DNA of 64,000 bases from Gymnodinialimonas ceratoperidinii (lineage in GTDB: Bacteria; Pseudomonadota; Alphaproteobacteria; Rhodobacterales; Rhodobacteraceae), in NCBI RefSeq assembly GCF_019297855.1, contig NZ_CP079194.1, positions 3,149,501 through 3,213,500 of the forward strand, read 5' to 3'. Positions within the stretch are counted from its first letter, which is position 1. Each line of letters starts with the position of its first letter. The position numbers and the translations under genes were made by a program. This document shows positions 30,726 through 39,879 of this stretch, in pieces. The notes under the pieces were generated by a model. It did not search any database. It was not told where the DNA came from and worked only from the letters and a program-made list of their open reading frames with translations.

Positions 30726-31414
30726 GCGCGCGCAGCCGCCGTTCGCACCGCCTGGATACGGGCCGCATTGGGCGGATGCGTGCCAAAGACCCGAGCGCCG
30801 GGATCGGGAAGCTGGCTGAAAAAGCGCGCGCCCAGAACAGGGTCGAACCCCGCGCGGCAGGTGATCACGGTGCCGAGGCTGTCGGCCTCCAACTCCGCGC
30901 GTTGGCTGAATTGGGCGGTGCCGACCATCGCACCCTGCTGCGCCGCTGCGATGATCTCGGCGCGGCTTCCGCCTCTTGCCTGCGCCGACAGACCATATGC
31001 TTCGGCACTCAGGCGCGCGGCGGCTTCCTGCTGGCCGATATGCTCGGCAATATGATGGGCGATCTCGTGGCCGAGTACGAAAGCCAATTCGTCATCATTG
31101 CGCACCGAGCGGATCATGCCGACCGTGAGAATGATGATCGGCTGTCCGTTGGAGCGATCGACGGTCTGGAACGCATTCACGCCGGAGCGGGGATCCCGAT
31201 TGACCAGAAACTCGAAATCACAGTTGAGGAGCGACGACTGCGTGCGGCACATCTGTTCGGCCACCGGCTCCATCCGCTGCGTCACCTGCACGGCGCGGGT
31301 GACCGAGACCTCGGCGCGGCCAGGGCCGGTCGCGGGCGTAGTTGCGGCAGGCGGCGGCACCGAGACGCAAGCGCTCAGGGCGAGGGCGGACAGGAGGGGG
31401 ATCAGAACACGCAT
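30719..31414 (-). CDS. M48-family metallopeptidase lipoprotein
   Basis: 231 residues. Lipobox L-S-A-C (Cys16). Zinc site H116-E117-I-A-H120, with the third ligand in E-L-E-A-D-S-L-G near 173; H-P-P-N-A-A-R near the end is typical of BepA/LoiP-type M48 proteins. Likely periplasmic quality control of outer-membrane proteins. GGAG 5 nt before ATG 31414 sets the start. Overlaps the YigZ-like gene by 7 nt. Confidence 0.9.
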   Translation of the reverse strand: MRVLIPLLSALALSACVSVPPPAATTPATGPGRAEVSVTRAVQVTQRMEPVAEQMCRTQSSLLNCDFEFLVNRDPRSGVNAFQTVDRSNGQPIIILTVGMIRSVRNDDELAFVLGHEIAHHIAEHIGQQEAAARLSAEAYGLSAQARGGSRAEIIAAAQQGAMVGTAQFSQRAELEADSLGTVITCRAGFDPVLGARFFSQLPDPGARVFGTHPPNAARIQAVRTAAARAC

Positions 31415-31570
31415 GGAGGTCTCCGGCTGAGGCGCGCCAACACTAGCCACGCGCGCCGGGGCGTCCAGAGCGTTTGAGGCAATCGCGGCTCACGTCACCG
31501 TCAGTCGGCACAAAGCCGCGCAATCATACAAAGGCTTGGCAAGGTGAACCCGCGCCCATAACCTGACCCC

Positions 31571-31810
31571 ATGTTTACGATCGAGCACGAATTCGACGCC
31601 ACCATCGTCACCCTTGTGGACGAGGGCGAATTGCCCTTGAAGGAAGACGTGATCGTCTCGGCCTTCGATGAATGCGTGACCCTGCAACAGGTCGACCCTC
31701 GCACGGATCAGGTGCGCACGATCACGCTTTCGCTCGCCCAGGTTCACGACTTGGCCGCAGCCCTTGATCTGCCGGAGGGCGCTTACAAGCTTTCTCCTGA
31801 CCGTGCGTGA
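31571..31810 (+). CDS. Small conserved-looking protein of unknown function
   Basis: 79 residues, acidic (many Asp/Glu), no membrane segment, no signal. The sequence starts M-F-T-I-E-H-E-F-D-A and has a regular alternating pattern suggesting a small beta-alpha fold. It shows the codon bias of real genes here. I do not recognise a family. There is no clear ribosome site before ATG 31571. It lies between the divergent M48 gene and the histone-deacetylase-like gene. Confidence 0.65.
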   Translation: MFTIEHEFDATIVTLVDEGELPLKEDVIVSAFDECVTLQQVDPRTDQVRTITLSLAQVHDLAAALDLPEGAYKLSPDRA

Positions 31811-31897
31811 AACCGCCCTATCCACAGGACAACCGGGGATAAGTCGCCCCGCCCCTTTCGAATTTACCACCTCCCTCCACAATCGAAGGACCCGCCC

Positions 31898-32998
31898 ATG
31901 ACCACTGGCTTTTTCTGGGACGAACGCTGCTTCTGGCATTCCGGCGGTAACTACGCGGGCCTTCTGCAGGTGGGTGGCTTGATCCAGCCGGGCGGCGGCT
32001 TGCCCGAGAACCCGGAGACGAAGCGTCGTCTTGTCAACCTGATGCGGGTGACGGGTCTTTGGGACGATCTCGCCACGCAACAGGCTCGGGCGGCCACCGA
32101 GGAGGACCTCCTGCGCATTCACCCGCGTGAGTATATAGAGAGCTTCAAGGCCAAGTCCGCCGAGGGCGGCGGCGAGCTTGGGCTCCGCACGCCTTTCGGC
32201 CCGGACGGCTTCGATATTGCCTGTGTCTCCGCCGGTCTGGCGAAGGCGGCGCTCTTCGCGACGCTCAAGGGCGAGGTCGACAATGCCTATGCACTCTCGC
32301 GTCCGCCGGGCCACCATTGCCTGCCTGATTTCCCCAACGGGTTCTGCCTGCTCGCGAACATCGCCATCGCGATCGAGGCCGCGCAAACCAACAAGCTCAC
32401 CGACCGCGTCGCGGTGATCGACTGGGACGTACACCACGGAAACGGGACGGAGGCGATTTTCTATGATCGCGATGATGTCCTGACGATCTCGCTGCATCAG
32501 GAGCGCAACTACCCGCTCGACAGCGGCGATTTCGCGGATCGCGGCTCGGACGGCGGCGACGGCTTCAACCTCAACATCCCCCTGCCCCCCGGCACCGGTC
32601 ACGCGGGCTATGTCGAGGCCTTCGAGCGTCTCGTCATACCGTCGCTTCACGCCTTCCAGCCCGATGCGATCATCGTGGCCTGCGGCTATGACGCCTCTCT
32701 CGTCGATCCGCTCTCTCGCATGATCACCGGCGGCGATACCTTCCGCGCGATGACCGACATGACGATGGAGGCCGCGGCCGAGCTTTGTGACGGTCGCCTC
32801 ATGATGGCCCATGAGGGCGGCTATTCCGAGGTTCACGTCCCCTTCCTGGGCCACGCGGTTCTGGAGTCCATGTCGGGCAGCGACATCCACGCCCCCGATC
32901 CCTTTCAAGCCAAGTTCGAAGGACAGCAGCCGGGCGATCGGTTCAACCGCTATGTCTCCACCCTCATCGCCGAGATGGAAGACACCCTCGGGCTGTAG
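31898..32998 (+). CDS. Class II histone-deacetylase-like amidohydrolase
   Basis: 366 residues, zinc amidohydrolase of the arginase/deacetylase fold. Active-site marks: R-P-P-G-H-H near 131, D-W-D-V-H-H-G-N-G-T near 175 (zinc Asp/His), a second metal Asp in G-Y-D-A-S near 265 and H-E-G-G-Y-S near 305. In bacteria such enzymes act on acetylpolyamines or other N-acyl amines; the true substrate is unknown. AAGGA is 8 nt before the ATG. Stands alone, 80 nt before scoA. Confidence 0.9.
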   Translation: MTTGFFWDERCFWHSGGNYAGLLQVGGLIQPGGGLPENPETKRRLVNLMRVTGLWDDLATQQARAATEEDLLRIHPREYIESFKAKSAEGGGELGLRTPFGPDGFDIACVSAGLAKAALFATLKGEVDNAYALSRPPGHHCLPDFPNGFCLLANIAIAIEAAQTNKLTDRVAVIDWDVHHGNGTEAIFYDRDDVLTISLHQERNYPLDSGDFADRGSDGGDGFNLNIPLPPGTGHAGYVEAFERLVIPSLHAFQPDAIIVACGYDASLVDPLSRMITGGDTFRAMTDMTMEAAAELCDGRLMMAHEGGYSEVHVPFLGHAVLESMSGSDIHAPDPFQAKFEGQQPGDRFNRYVSTLIAEMEDTLGL

Positions 32999-33078
32999 CC
33001 CGCCCCCAACGCCCGCGTTGACTTCACCCGCCCCCTCCGCCAATTTACGCCGCAACGCAGCAGCAGGGGATACACGGG

Positions 33079-33774
33079 ATGAAAAAGGTCTATGGCTCAG
33101 CAGCAGAAGCGCTCGACGGCGTTCTGTTCGACGGCATGTTGATTGCAGCGGGTGGCTTCGGCCTCTGCGGCATTCCGGAGCTTCTGATCGACGGCATCGT
33201 CGAGGCAGGCACCAAGGACCTGACCGTTGCCTCCAACAACGCGGGCGTGGACGGCTTCGGCCTCGGCAAGCTGCTGGAGACGCGTCAGATCAAAAAGATG
33301 ATGTCCTCCTATGTCGGTGAAAATGCCGAGTTCATGCGCCAGTATCTCTCCGGCGAGCTGGAGCTGGAATTCAACCCGCAGGGCACCCTTGCCGAGCGGA
33401 TGCGCGCCGGCGGCGCCGGCATCCCCGGTTTCTACACCAAGACCGGCGTCGGGACCGTGATTGCCGAGGGCAAGGAAGTGAAGGAATTCGACGGCGAGGA
33501 ATACATCCTCGAGCGGGGCATCTTCGCGGACGTCGCCATCGTCAAGGCGTGGAAGGCCGATGCGACCGGCAACGCCGTCTTCCGCAAGACCGCGCGCAAC
33601 TTCAACCCGCCCGCTGCCATGTGTGGCAAGGTCTGCATTCTCGAGGTCGAAGAGATTGTCGAAACCGGCACGCTCGACGGCGACGCGATCCATCTGCCAG
33701 GCATCTATGTGCACCGGATGATCCAGGGCGAGCACGAGAAGCGGATCGAGCAGCGGACGGTGCGGGCGGCGTAA
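33079..33774 (+). CDS. scoA: 3-oxoacid CoA-transferase subunit A
   Basis: 231 residues. With subunit B it moves CoA from succinyl-CoA to acetoacetate or another 3-oxo acid in ketone-body or polyhydroxybutyrate use. Marks: [10 protein letters not shown] near 26, S-N-N-A-G near 53 and [13 protein letters not shown]. Its partner subunit gene begins only at 35733; two other genes lie between, which is unusual. Confidence 0.95.
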   Translation: MKKVYGSAAEALDGVLFDGMLIAAGGFGLCGIPELLIDGIVEAGTKDLTVASNNAGVDGFGLGKLLETRQIKKMMSSYVGENAEFMRQYLSGELELEFNPQGTLAERMRAGGAGIPGFYTKTGVGTVIAEGKEVKEFDGEEYILERGIFADVAIVKAWKADATGNAVFRKTARNFNPPAAMCGKVCILEVEEIVETGTLDGDAIHLPGIYVHRMIQGEHEKRIEQRTVRAA

Positions 33775-33855
33775 GACGCCCGTGTCCGACACGTCTACAG
33801 AACGGCGCGGCTGGCTCTTTGCGACACGACGCCCTTGCCATGGCGGGACGCCCTG

Positions 33856-34920
33856 ATGCCGCCCCCCTCCCCCTACCGCGGCCTGCCTGCCCGTGCCTTC
33901 TGGCGCGGTGCCGTGGCAGGCGCGTCGCCGTTTCCGACGGATATCTATCGACCGAAGTTTGCCGTCACCCGGGACACCAAGGTTTTCACCGCCGGCTCCT
34001 GCTTTGCGCAGCATGTCGGCGCGGCGATGAAGGCGGCGGGCATCGGTGTCATTGACGCGGAACCCGCACGGCGCGGCATGACGCCCGAGACGGCAAAGCG
34101 CTTCGGCTACGGGGTCTATTCCGCGCGTTTCGGCAACCTCTACACGGTCAGACAATTTCGCCAGTTGGTCGCAGAGATGAACGGCGCGCAACCTGCCTTG
34201 CCCGTGTGGGAGAGAGACGGCCGGTTCTGGGACGCGCTGCGTCCGGGGGTGGAGCCCGAGGGTCTGGCCACGCCGGAACTTGTCGCGGAGATGCGCGCGC
34301 AGCACCTCTCGGCCCTCGCCCGCGCGCTGCAGGAGGCCGAGGTGATCGTCTTCACCCTCGGCCTGACGGAGGCGTGGGAGCATCGGCAATCCGGCACCGT
34401 CTATCCGACCGCGCCCGGCACCATCGCTGGCAGCTACGATCCGGAGGTCTTCCGCTTCGTGAACTACGGCGTGGCGGACATCGTGGAGGATTTCACCGCG
34501 TTGGAGACCTCCCTCGCGTCGATCAATCCGGACCTCAAATGGCTACTCACCGTCTCGCCCGTGCCACTGGCCGCCACCGCGAAGGAGGATCATGTGCTGG
34601 CTGCCACGACGCGCTCAAAAGCCACGCTGCGCGTCGTTTGCGACATGCTGGCCGAGAGCAGCCCGCGTATCGACTATTTCCCCAGTTACGAGCTGGTGAC
34701 TTCGCCCGCGCATCCTCGCAGCCCCTTCGCCGAAGACCTGCGCTCGGTCCGGCCGGAGATCGTGGCGCAAATCATGCAGACGTTTCTTGCGGCTCACGGC
34801 CTTGGTGGTGCGCCGGACGCAGCGGCTTCGCCAAACCCCACGAACCCGAGCACAGAATCGGAGAGTGACGCGGTCTGCGAAGACATCCTGCTCGACGCTT
34901 TCGCGCCGGATCGCCCATGA
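33856..34920 (+). CDS. GSCFA-domain protein
   Basis: 354 residues from ATG 33856 (an in-frame TTG at 33835 would add 7). The name motif G47-S-C-F-A51 is present in F-T-A-G-S-C-F-A-Q-H; in this SGNH-like family the Ser is the presumed nucleophile. T-L-G-L-T-E-A-W near 170 and L-L-T-V-S-P-V-P-L near 230 are further family marks. A low-complexity tail begins near 315. No signal peptide, so cytosolic. Function is not known; an esterase/acyltransferase role is inferred. It overlaps the next gene by 4 nt, and both sit between scoA and scoB. Confidence 0.85.
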   Translation: MPPPSPYRGLPARAFWRGAVAGASPFPTDIYRPKFAVTRDTKVFTAGSCFAQHVGAAMKAAGIGVIDAEPARRGMTPETAKRFGYGVYSARFGNLYTVRQFRQLVAEMNGAQPALPVWERDGRFWDALRPGVEPEGLATPELVAEMRAQHLSALARALQEAEVIVFTLGLTEAWEHRQSGTVYPTAPGTIAGSYDPEVFRFVNYGVADIVEDFTALETSLASINPDLKWLLTVSPVPLAATAKEDHVLAATTRSKATLRVVCDMLAESSPRIDYFPSYELVTSPAHPRSPFAEDLRSVRPEIVAQIMQTFLAAHGLGGAPDAAASPNPTNPSTESESDAVCEDILLDAFAPDRP

Positions 34921-35699
34921 CCGCGCAAGAGGACATCAACGTCGCCGTGATCGGCACATCCAACATCGGCGCGGTGAAATATGCCCAGACCCGCATCGAG
35001 GCGGCCTATCCTCAGCTTGCCGTCACTTGCTATGGCTTGCCCGGCGGCAAGTTCGACGGCGCGCAGCTGATAGACAATCACTTCGGGCCTGACCGCGCAG
35101 ATACTGCCGCGATGAAGCTCGCCCGACGCATCAACGGGGCGCCGACGCTCGATCTTTCGCGGTTTGCCCATATCCTCGTGATCGGCGACACCCTCGGCCT
35201 CCCCGCGACGCTTTGGACCGCGCTGTCCTACGACATTGCCGATTGGTCCACGCGCACCGGGCGGGACCTTCTGTCCCTCCCCGCCCTGCAAGCCACTGCG
35301 GAAGAGGCGATTGCCGCCCGCGCCGATCACCTGCGCGCGCAGTTCGGCACGTTCGAGCTTCACGTGGCCCACGCCCCCTACCCGACGACGGCGGTGGTCC
35401 CGAAAGGGGTGCACCACCAGCAGCCCTACGCCGCCATGGCGACCTATCCCCATGCGGCCGCGCTCCAGACGCTTCATCGGCACGCCCTGACCCTCGCGCT
35501 CGCGGATCGCGGCATGACGCTCATCCCGCAACCGGACGAGACCATCGCACAACCGTTCCTCACCAAGGAGCCCTACGGCCATGGGTCGATGGACTTCCGC
35601 AATCAGGACAATCTGCTCAACGACCACCGCCACATGAACGCCGATTTCGGCGCTTCGCTTTTCAACGCCTTTGCGATAGCAATCGGCGCAGCACCTTAA
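34917..35699 (+). CDS. Unrecognised protein with SGNH-hydrolase-like ends
   Basis: 260 residues, no signal peptide. I do not recognise a named family. The N-terminus has V-I-G-T-S-N (11-16), as in a block I nucleophile loop, and near the C-terminus D236-H-R-H239 fits the D-x-x-H catalytic pair of SGNH hydrolases, at the expected distance from the end. The context supports this: the ATGA overlap with the GSCFA gene means the two are made together. Could be a second hydrolase or a partner of the GSCFA protein. Next is scoB, 33 nt on. Confidence 0.6.
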   Translation: MTAQEDINVAVIGTSNIGAVKYAQTRIEAAYPQLAVTCYGLPGGKFDGAQLIDNHFGPDRADTAAMKLARRINGAPTLDLSRFAHILVIGDTLGLPATLWTALSYDIADWSTRTGRDLLSLPALQATAEEAIAARADHLRAQFGTFELHVAHAPYPTTAVVPKGVHHQQPYAAMATYPHAAALQTLHRHALTLALADRGMTLIPQPDETIAQPFLTKEPYGHGSMDFRNQDNLLNDHRHMNADFGASLFNAFAIAIGAAP

Positions 35700-35732
35700 C
35701 CCGCCCTGCACCTTATACGGAGGAGACACCCT

Positions 35733-36356
35733 ATGTGGGACCGCAACCAGATGGCCGCCCGCGCGGCACAGGAACTTCAAGACGGCTGGTATGTGAACCT
35801 CGGCATCGGCATCCCGACGCTGGTCTCCAACTATATTCCCGAGGGCATCGAAGTGACGTTGCAATCGGAAAACGGAATGCTCGGCATGGGCCCCTTCCCC
35901 ATCGAGGGTGAGGAAGACGCCGACCTGATCAACGCCGGCAAGCAGACCATCACCGAGCTGCCGCACACCTCTTACTTCGACAGCTCGCAGAGCTTCGGGA
36001 TGATCCGCGGCGGCAAGATCGCCATGGCGATCCTGGGCGCGATGGAAGTTGCCGAGAACGGCGACCTCGCCAACTGGATGATCCCCGGCAAGCTGGTGAA
36101 AGGCATGGGCGGCGCGATGGACCTCGTGGCGGGTGTCGGCCGCGTTGTCGTGGTGATGGACCACACCAACAAGCACGGCGACAGCAAGGTGCTGAAGGAA
36201 TGCACCCTGCCGCTGACCGGCAAGGGCGTGGTGGATCGGATCATCACCAACCTCGGCGTGCTGGACGTGGTCGAGGGCGGTCTGAAGATCGTCGAGACGG
36301 CCGAAGGTGTCACCGAAGACGAGCTGCGCGCCGCCACGCAAGCCAAAATTGTCTGA
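35733..36356 (+). CDS. scoB: 3-oxoacid CoA-transferase subunit B
   Basis: 207 residues. Carries the catalytic glutamate: E46 in [11 protein letters not shown]. It begins with [11 protein letters not shown] and has G-G-A-M-D-L-V-A-G near 117. GGAGGAGA stands 7 nt before ATG 35733, so translation does not need coupling to the gene before it. The thioesterase gene starts inside its last codons. Confidence 0.95.
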   Translation: MWDRNQMAARAAQELQDGWYVNLGIGIPTLVSNYIPEGIEVTLQSENGMLGMGPFPIEGEEDADLINAGKQTITELPHTSYFDSSQSFGMIRGGKIAMAILGAMEVAENGDLANWMIPGKLVKGMGGAMDLVAGVGRVVVVMDHTNKHGDSKVLKECTLPLTGKGVVDRIITNLGVLDVVEGGLKIVETAEGVTEDELRAATQAKIV

Positions 36357-36747
36357 GCCGCGGGAACCCGAAGGCACGCTCACCCTCCAGACCGTTCCGA
36401 TGCCCGGCGACACCAATGCCGGCGGAGACGTGTTTGGCGGATGGGTGGTGAGCCAGATGGACATCGCCGCCGGCACCACGGCCATTGACCGCGCGCAGGG
36501 GCGCTGCGCCACGGTCGCGATCGAGGCGCTGCGCTTCCACGCGCCGGTTCTGGTGGGGGATCTTTTCTCGGTCTACACCCGGATCACGGCAACGGGCCGC
36601 ACGTCCATGACGATGCATGTGGAAGCCTGGGTGCGTCGCCAGCGGACCAGCGAGTATATCCTCGTGACCGAGGGCACGTTCACCTTCGTGGCCATCGCAA
36701 GCTCGGGCGTGACCCGCCCCTTGCCCGACGCGCCAGTGGCCGTTTAG
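36349..36747 (+). CDS. YciA-type acyl-CoA thioesterase
   Basis: 132 residues from TTG 36349, which overlaps the scoB stop by 8 nt; a longer frame from 36307 would lie mostly inside scoB. Hotdog fold with [12 protein letters not shown] near 15-26 (catalytic Asp region of YciA/BFIT types) and F-H-A-P-V near 60. Likely hydrolyses acyl-CoA; coupling with scoB suggests a part in CoA balance. Ends 4 nt inside the convergent transglycosylase gene. Confidence 0.88.
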   Translation: MSEPREPEGTLTLQTVPMPGDTNAGGDVFGGWVVSQMDIAAGTTAIDRAQGRCATVAIEALRFHAPVLVGDLFSVYTRITATGRTSMTMHVEAWVRRQRTSEYILVTEGTFTFVAIASSGVTRPLPDAPVAV

Positions 36748-37556
36748 TTCATCATCTGGAACACGCAGCCGTCCGACACCAGCTCGGGCGGCGTGTTGCA
36801 CAGCCCCCGCGCCATGCCCCAAGCCGCGAGCACGCGCGGCACGTAGGTGCGTGTCTCATCATATTCCGGCACGCCGCCCGCCCGCGTCACCGCCCCCTCG
36901 CCCGCATTATATGCGGCCAGCACGAGGATCGGGTCGCGGTCGAACTCCTCCATCAGCCAATCGAGGTAGGCCACGCCGCCCGCGATGTTCTGCGCCGGGT
37001 CCATGGCGTCCGCGACACCAAACCGCTCGGCTGTCGCCGGGATCAATTGCATCAAGCCCTGCGCCCCTGCGCCGCTGATGGCGTCCGAGCGCCCGGCGCT
37101 TTCGGCTGCGATCACCGCCAGCGCGAAAGCCGGAGAGACCTGCGTTCCGATCGTCGCCGCGAGGATTTCCCGTCCATGGCGGGCGGCGATCTGGCTGACG
37201 GTGTCCAGACGCGGCGCCCCAAGGCCCCCGATCTCCGGCGCGCGGGATAGTAGATCCAGCGCCGCCCAGAAGCGCGCCGGGTCCGCTGGCATATGGCTCG
37301 GCACTTCGGCCCAGAACCACGACGAGGCCCCGTCCGGCGTCGGTAGCGCCACGGGGGTCACAGCCTCGGGCAGGGGCGTCACGTCGACCGGCGCGGCTTG
37401 CCGGGCCATGTCTTCTTCGGTGATCTGAATGGTGATGCGCGGCCCGGTTTGCCCGGCCTCAGGCGCACGGACAAAGCGAATACTGCTCTCTTGGGCCATG
37501 GCTGAACTGCCTGACAGAACCGCAAAAGCGGTCGCTACTAATATGCGATTGACCAT
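36744..37556 (-). CDS. Exported lytic transglycosylase
   Basis: 270 residues. Signal peptide ending at A-M-A-Q (about 21), linker to about 110, then an SLT domain: catalytic Glu152 in A-A-E-S-A-G-R, Q-G-L-M-Q-L-I-P at 166-173, A-A-Y-N-A-G-E-G-A-V near 228. It is divergent from the first Flp pilin gene, 247 nt away. A dedicated wall-opening enzyme for the pilus is possible, but only the position suggests it. Confidence 0.88.
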   Translation of the reverse strand: MVNRILVATAFAVLSGSSAMAQESSIRFVRAPEAGQTGPRITIQITEEDMARQAAPVDVTPLPEAVTPVALPTPDGASSWFWAEVPSHMPADPARFWAALDLLSRAPEIGGLGAPRLDTVSQIAARHGREILAATIGTQVSPAFALAVIAAESAGRSDAISGAGAQGLMQLIPATAERFGVADAMDPAQNIAGGVAYLDWLMEEFDRDPILVLAAYNAGEGAVTRAGGVPEYDETRTYVPRVLAAWGMARGLCNTPPELVSDGCVFQMMN

Positions 37557-37709
37557 GGTCCACCTGTGAAACTGCTCTTGGCGCCTTGTTTTACTGGTTC
37601 TTTGCCAGTTGTTGAGCGCCTGTTCCGCGATGATGCCTCAACCCGGCGCCTTAAAACAACCCGGTAGAATTCTCATAAAATTCGCGGGACCGCCCCAATC
37701 ACGCCCTGA

Positions 37710-37717
37710 TTAACCAT
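37710..37717 (+). promoter_or_regulatory. Possible CtrA half-site upstream of the pilin genes
   Basis: TTAACCAT, the 8-mer described for a class of CtrA-regulated promoters in Caulobacter, occurs 87 nt before the first flp ATG. It is the only exact copy I noticed between genes in this window. Confidence 0.35.
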
Positions 37718-37803
37718 CAAACATATCTCATCCCAAGGGCAGCGGCCCACGAATGGGACCGCAACCTAGACTGAACAACTTGAATTTAAAAACGGAGACT
37801 ACC

Positions 37804-38025
37804 ATGACCAACTTCATCAAAAACTTCGCAGCAGACGAATCCGGCGCCGTGACTGTTGACTGGGTCGTTCTGACCGCCGCTCTCGTCGGCCTGGGCCTCG
37901 CAGTGATGGCCGTTGTTTCCGGCGGCGTTGAGAACCTCTCGACCGATATCGCTCAGGGTCTGGCCGACACCGATCCGCTGACCGACCCCTTCGACGGCAA
38001 CGACACGTTCACCGACAGCGAGTAA
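37804..38025 (+). CDS. flp: Flp-type (type IVb) pilin 1
   Basis: 73 residues. Short leader up to Gly14, then A-V-T-V-D-W and a hydrophobic helix to about residue 42; the tail is acidic with repeated T-D-P/D-T-D. Prepilin peptidase should cut after Gly14. Position +5/+6 of the mature pilin is Asp-Trp, not the usual Glu-Tyr of Flp pilins. ACGGAGA lies 7 nt before the ATG. 394 nt separate it from a near copy. A terminator follows, so this pilin can be expressed separately from the assembly genes. Confidence 0.93.
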   Translation: MTNFIKNFAADESGAVTVDWVVLTAALVGLGLAVMAVVSGGVENLSTDIAQGLADTDPLTDPFDGNDTFTDSE

Positions 38026-38419
38026 CTCTCTCATGGCCCGCCCCGGCTAAACCCGGGGTGGCCCGTTCTCGGCGAGGTTTGATCCTCGACGAAGCACCTT
38101 CACGCTTTCGCGTGAAGACGGTAACCGCCGCATCCCCCCAGGGTGCGGCGGTTCTCTTTTTGCTCCGGTTATACGCAGAAGTTCACGTCTAGCCTCTGGT
38201 GACGCAGGCTCTTGCCGCCATCCTTGCTCTTAGCCGACTCGGCAAAATTTGAAACAACGCTTCCCGAAACGGGCGGTGGTCGACGTGACCGTGCCACAAT
38301 CTTGCCCCCCGTGATCCGCCATTCCTTCCCTGCGCTTCATCAAGCAGCGCCGGTGCAGAACGCGCCTCGATCTATCCAGGATCAGTTTCATTCTCACTGA
38401 CGAAAAGGGAGTTCCTCTA
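38026..38419 (+). other. 394-nt gap between the two pilin genes
   Basis: Just after the first pilin gene is a GC hairpin, CCCCGG/CCGGGG (38041-38058), then a small CACGC/GCGTG hairpin (38101-38114) and the terminator at 38123. The remaining 250 nt hold no reading frame with coding character that I trust. It probably carries the promoter of the second pilin gene, but I cannot point to a clear -35/-10 pair. Confidence 0.6.
38123..38163 (+). terminator. Terminator after pilin gene 1
   Basis: AACCGCCGC pairs with GCGGCGGTT around a 13-nt loop, followed by CTCTTTTTG. Confidence 0.85.
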
Positions 38420-38644
38420 ATGGCTCTGTCGCACATCAACACCTTTCTCTCCAACGAATCCGGCGCCGTCACGGTGGACTGGGTTGTTCTGACCGCCGCA
38501 CTCGTCGGCCTCGGCCTCGCCGTCATGTCCGTCGTTTCCGGAGGTGTCGAAAACCTCTCCACCGATATCGGCCAAGGCCTCACCGACACCGATCCGCTGA
38601 CCGATCCCTTCGTCGGCAATACGACCTTCACCGAATCGGAATAA
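38420..38644 (+). CDS. flp: Flp-type (type IVb) pilin 2
   Basis: 74 residues. From E-S-G-A-V-T-V-D-W through T-D-P-L-T-D-P-F it differs from pilin 1 at only a few positions; leaders and last residues differ more. Predicted cut after Gly15. AAAAGGGAG stands 8-16 nt before the ATG. A hairpin (GCAACAAA/TTTGTTGC, 38768-38800) lies before cpaB. Confidence 0.92.
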   Translation: MALSHINTFLSNESGAVTVDWVVLTAALVGLGLAVMSVVSGGVENLSTDIGQGLTDTDPLTDPFVGNTTFTESE

Positions 38645-38843
38645 TGCACCTCCCACGGCCTCGGGCGCCCTTCGTGGCAGCCCGGGGTCGCCGGGTTTCG
38701 GCTGATCGCGGAGATGGCCGCGCCATCGTCATATCTTGGCAGGACCATCATTTCGCCCGAATTCTCCGCAACAAACACCGGGTGTAGCCAGCTTTGTTGC
38801 TGGGAATGACCCTGGCACGGGCAACAAATACGAGGTGGGCAGC

Positions 38844-39668
38844 ATGCGTATCGTTTTCATTCTGGTCTTGGCCGTCGGCGTTGGCTTGGCGGGTTTCGCC
38901 GTCTCCATCGCCAAGGACCGCTTTGATCAATATCAGACGGCGTTGGCTGAACAGCGCAACGCCATTATCCCCACGGTCGACGTCGTCGTCGTGAACCGGC
39001 AGCTCCGCTATGGTGAGCGTCTGACACCGCAGGACGTTCAGGTCATTCGCTGGCCTGCTGATCATGTGCCTTTCGGGTCCTTCAACTCGATGGAAGATCT
39101 CTTTCCAGAGGACGAGGAAGGCGCGCGCACCGTCATCCGCATGATGGAGCAACATGAGCCGATCCTGCTGGCCAAGGTCACGGCCCCCGGCGAAGACGCA
39201 GGCGTCGCCTCGCGGCTCGAAACCGGGATGCGCGCCATTGCCCTGCGCGTGGACGTGAGTTCCGGCGTATCCGGCTTCCTGCGCCCCGGCGACCGTGTCG
39301 ACGTCTACTGGACCGGCCCCGGCCGCGGCGGCGAAACCGTGACGCGCCTGATCCGGGCCAATGTGCAATTGATCGCGATCGACCAGATCGCCGACGAACA
39401 GCGCAACAGCCCGACCATTGCGCGCACCATCACCGTAACGGCGCGTCCCGAGGATGTTGCGGCCCTCACCCAGGCCCAGGGCTCCGGCTCCCTGACGCTC
39501 GCGCTGGTCGGCGTGAACGACATGACCGAGCAGGGCGAAGTCGAAGTATCGACCTCATCGCTTCTGGGCGAGGTGGAGGAAGTCGCGTCTGAAGGCCCGC
39601 GTGTCTGCACTGTTCGCAACCGTCGCGGGGCTGAAGTGGTCATCACGCAAGTGCCCTGCGTGAACTGA
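38844..39668 (+). CDS. cpaB: Tad pilus assembly protein CpaB (RcpC)
   Basis: 274 residues. N-terminal membrane helix (2-22), then the SAF domain (V-V-V-V-N-R-Q-L-R-Y-G-E near 46) and the RcpC region (F-L-R-P-G-D-R-V-D-V-Y-W near 137). Periplasmic part of the outer-membrane channel complex. ATG 38844 follows GAGGTG and places the membrane helix at the N-terminus; the longer open frame from 38736 does not. Followed by a hairpin and cpaC. Confidence 0.92.
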   Translation: MRIVFILVLAVGVGLAGFAVSIAKDRFDQYQTALAEQRNAIIPTVDVVVVNRQLRYGERLTPQDVQVIRWPADHVPFGSFNSMEDLFPEDEEGARTVIRMMEQHEPILLAKVTAPGEDAGVASRLETGMRAIALRVDVSSGVSGFLRPGDRVDVYWTGPGRGGETVTRLIRANVQLIAIDQIADEQRNSPTIARTITVTARPEDVAALTQAQGSGSLTLALVGVNDMTEQGEVEVSTSSLLGEVEEVASEGPRVCTVRNRRGAEVVITQVPCVN

Positions 39669-39692
39669 TATCCACAGGCTTACTCACAACTC

Positions 39693-39725
39693 AACGGCGC
39701 CCCGGTACCAACCGCGGGCGCCGTT
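39693..39725 (+). terminator. Hairpin between cpaB and cpaC
   Basis: AACGGCGCCC (39693-39702) and GGGCGCCGTT (39716-39725) pair perfectly around 13 nt; only a short TTT follows, so termination may be partial. Confidence 0.55.
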
Positions 39726-39879
39726 TGCTTGTGTAAAACTTGGCTACCGTTGTCGATATGGCACATTAACAACAGCCCCCAATTGCATGATTCTTGCGTG
39801 AAAAGAGGAATTGAGGCATGGTTCGCCAAAGGGCGGCCATTAGGACAACGCCTTAACCGTGGCATAGAGGCAGGTCACA

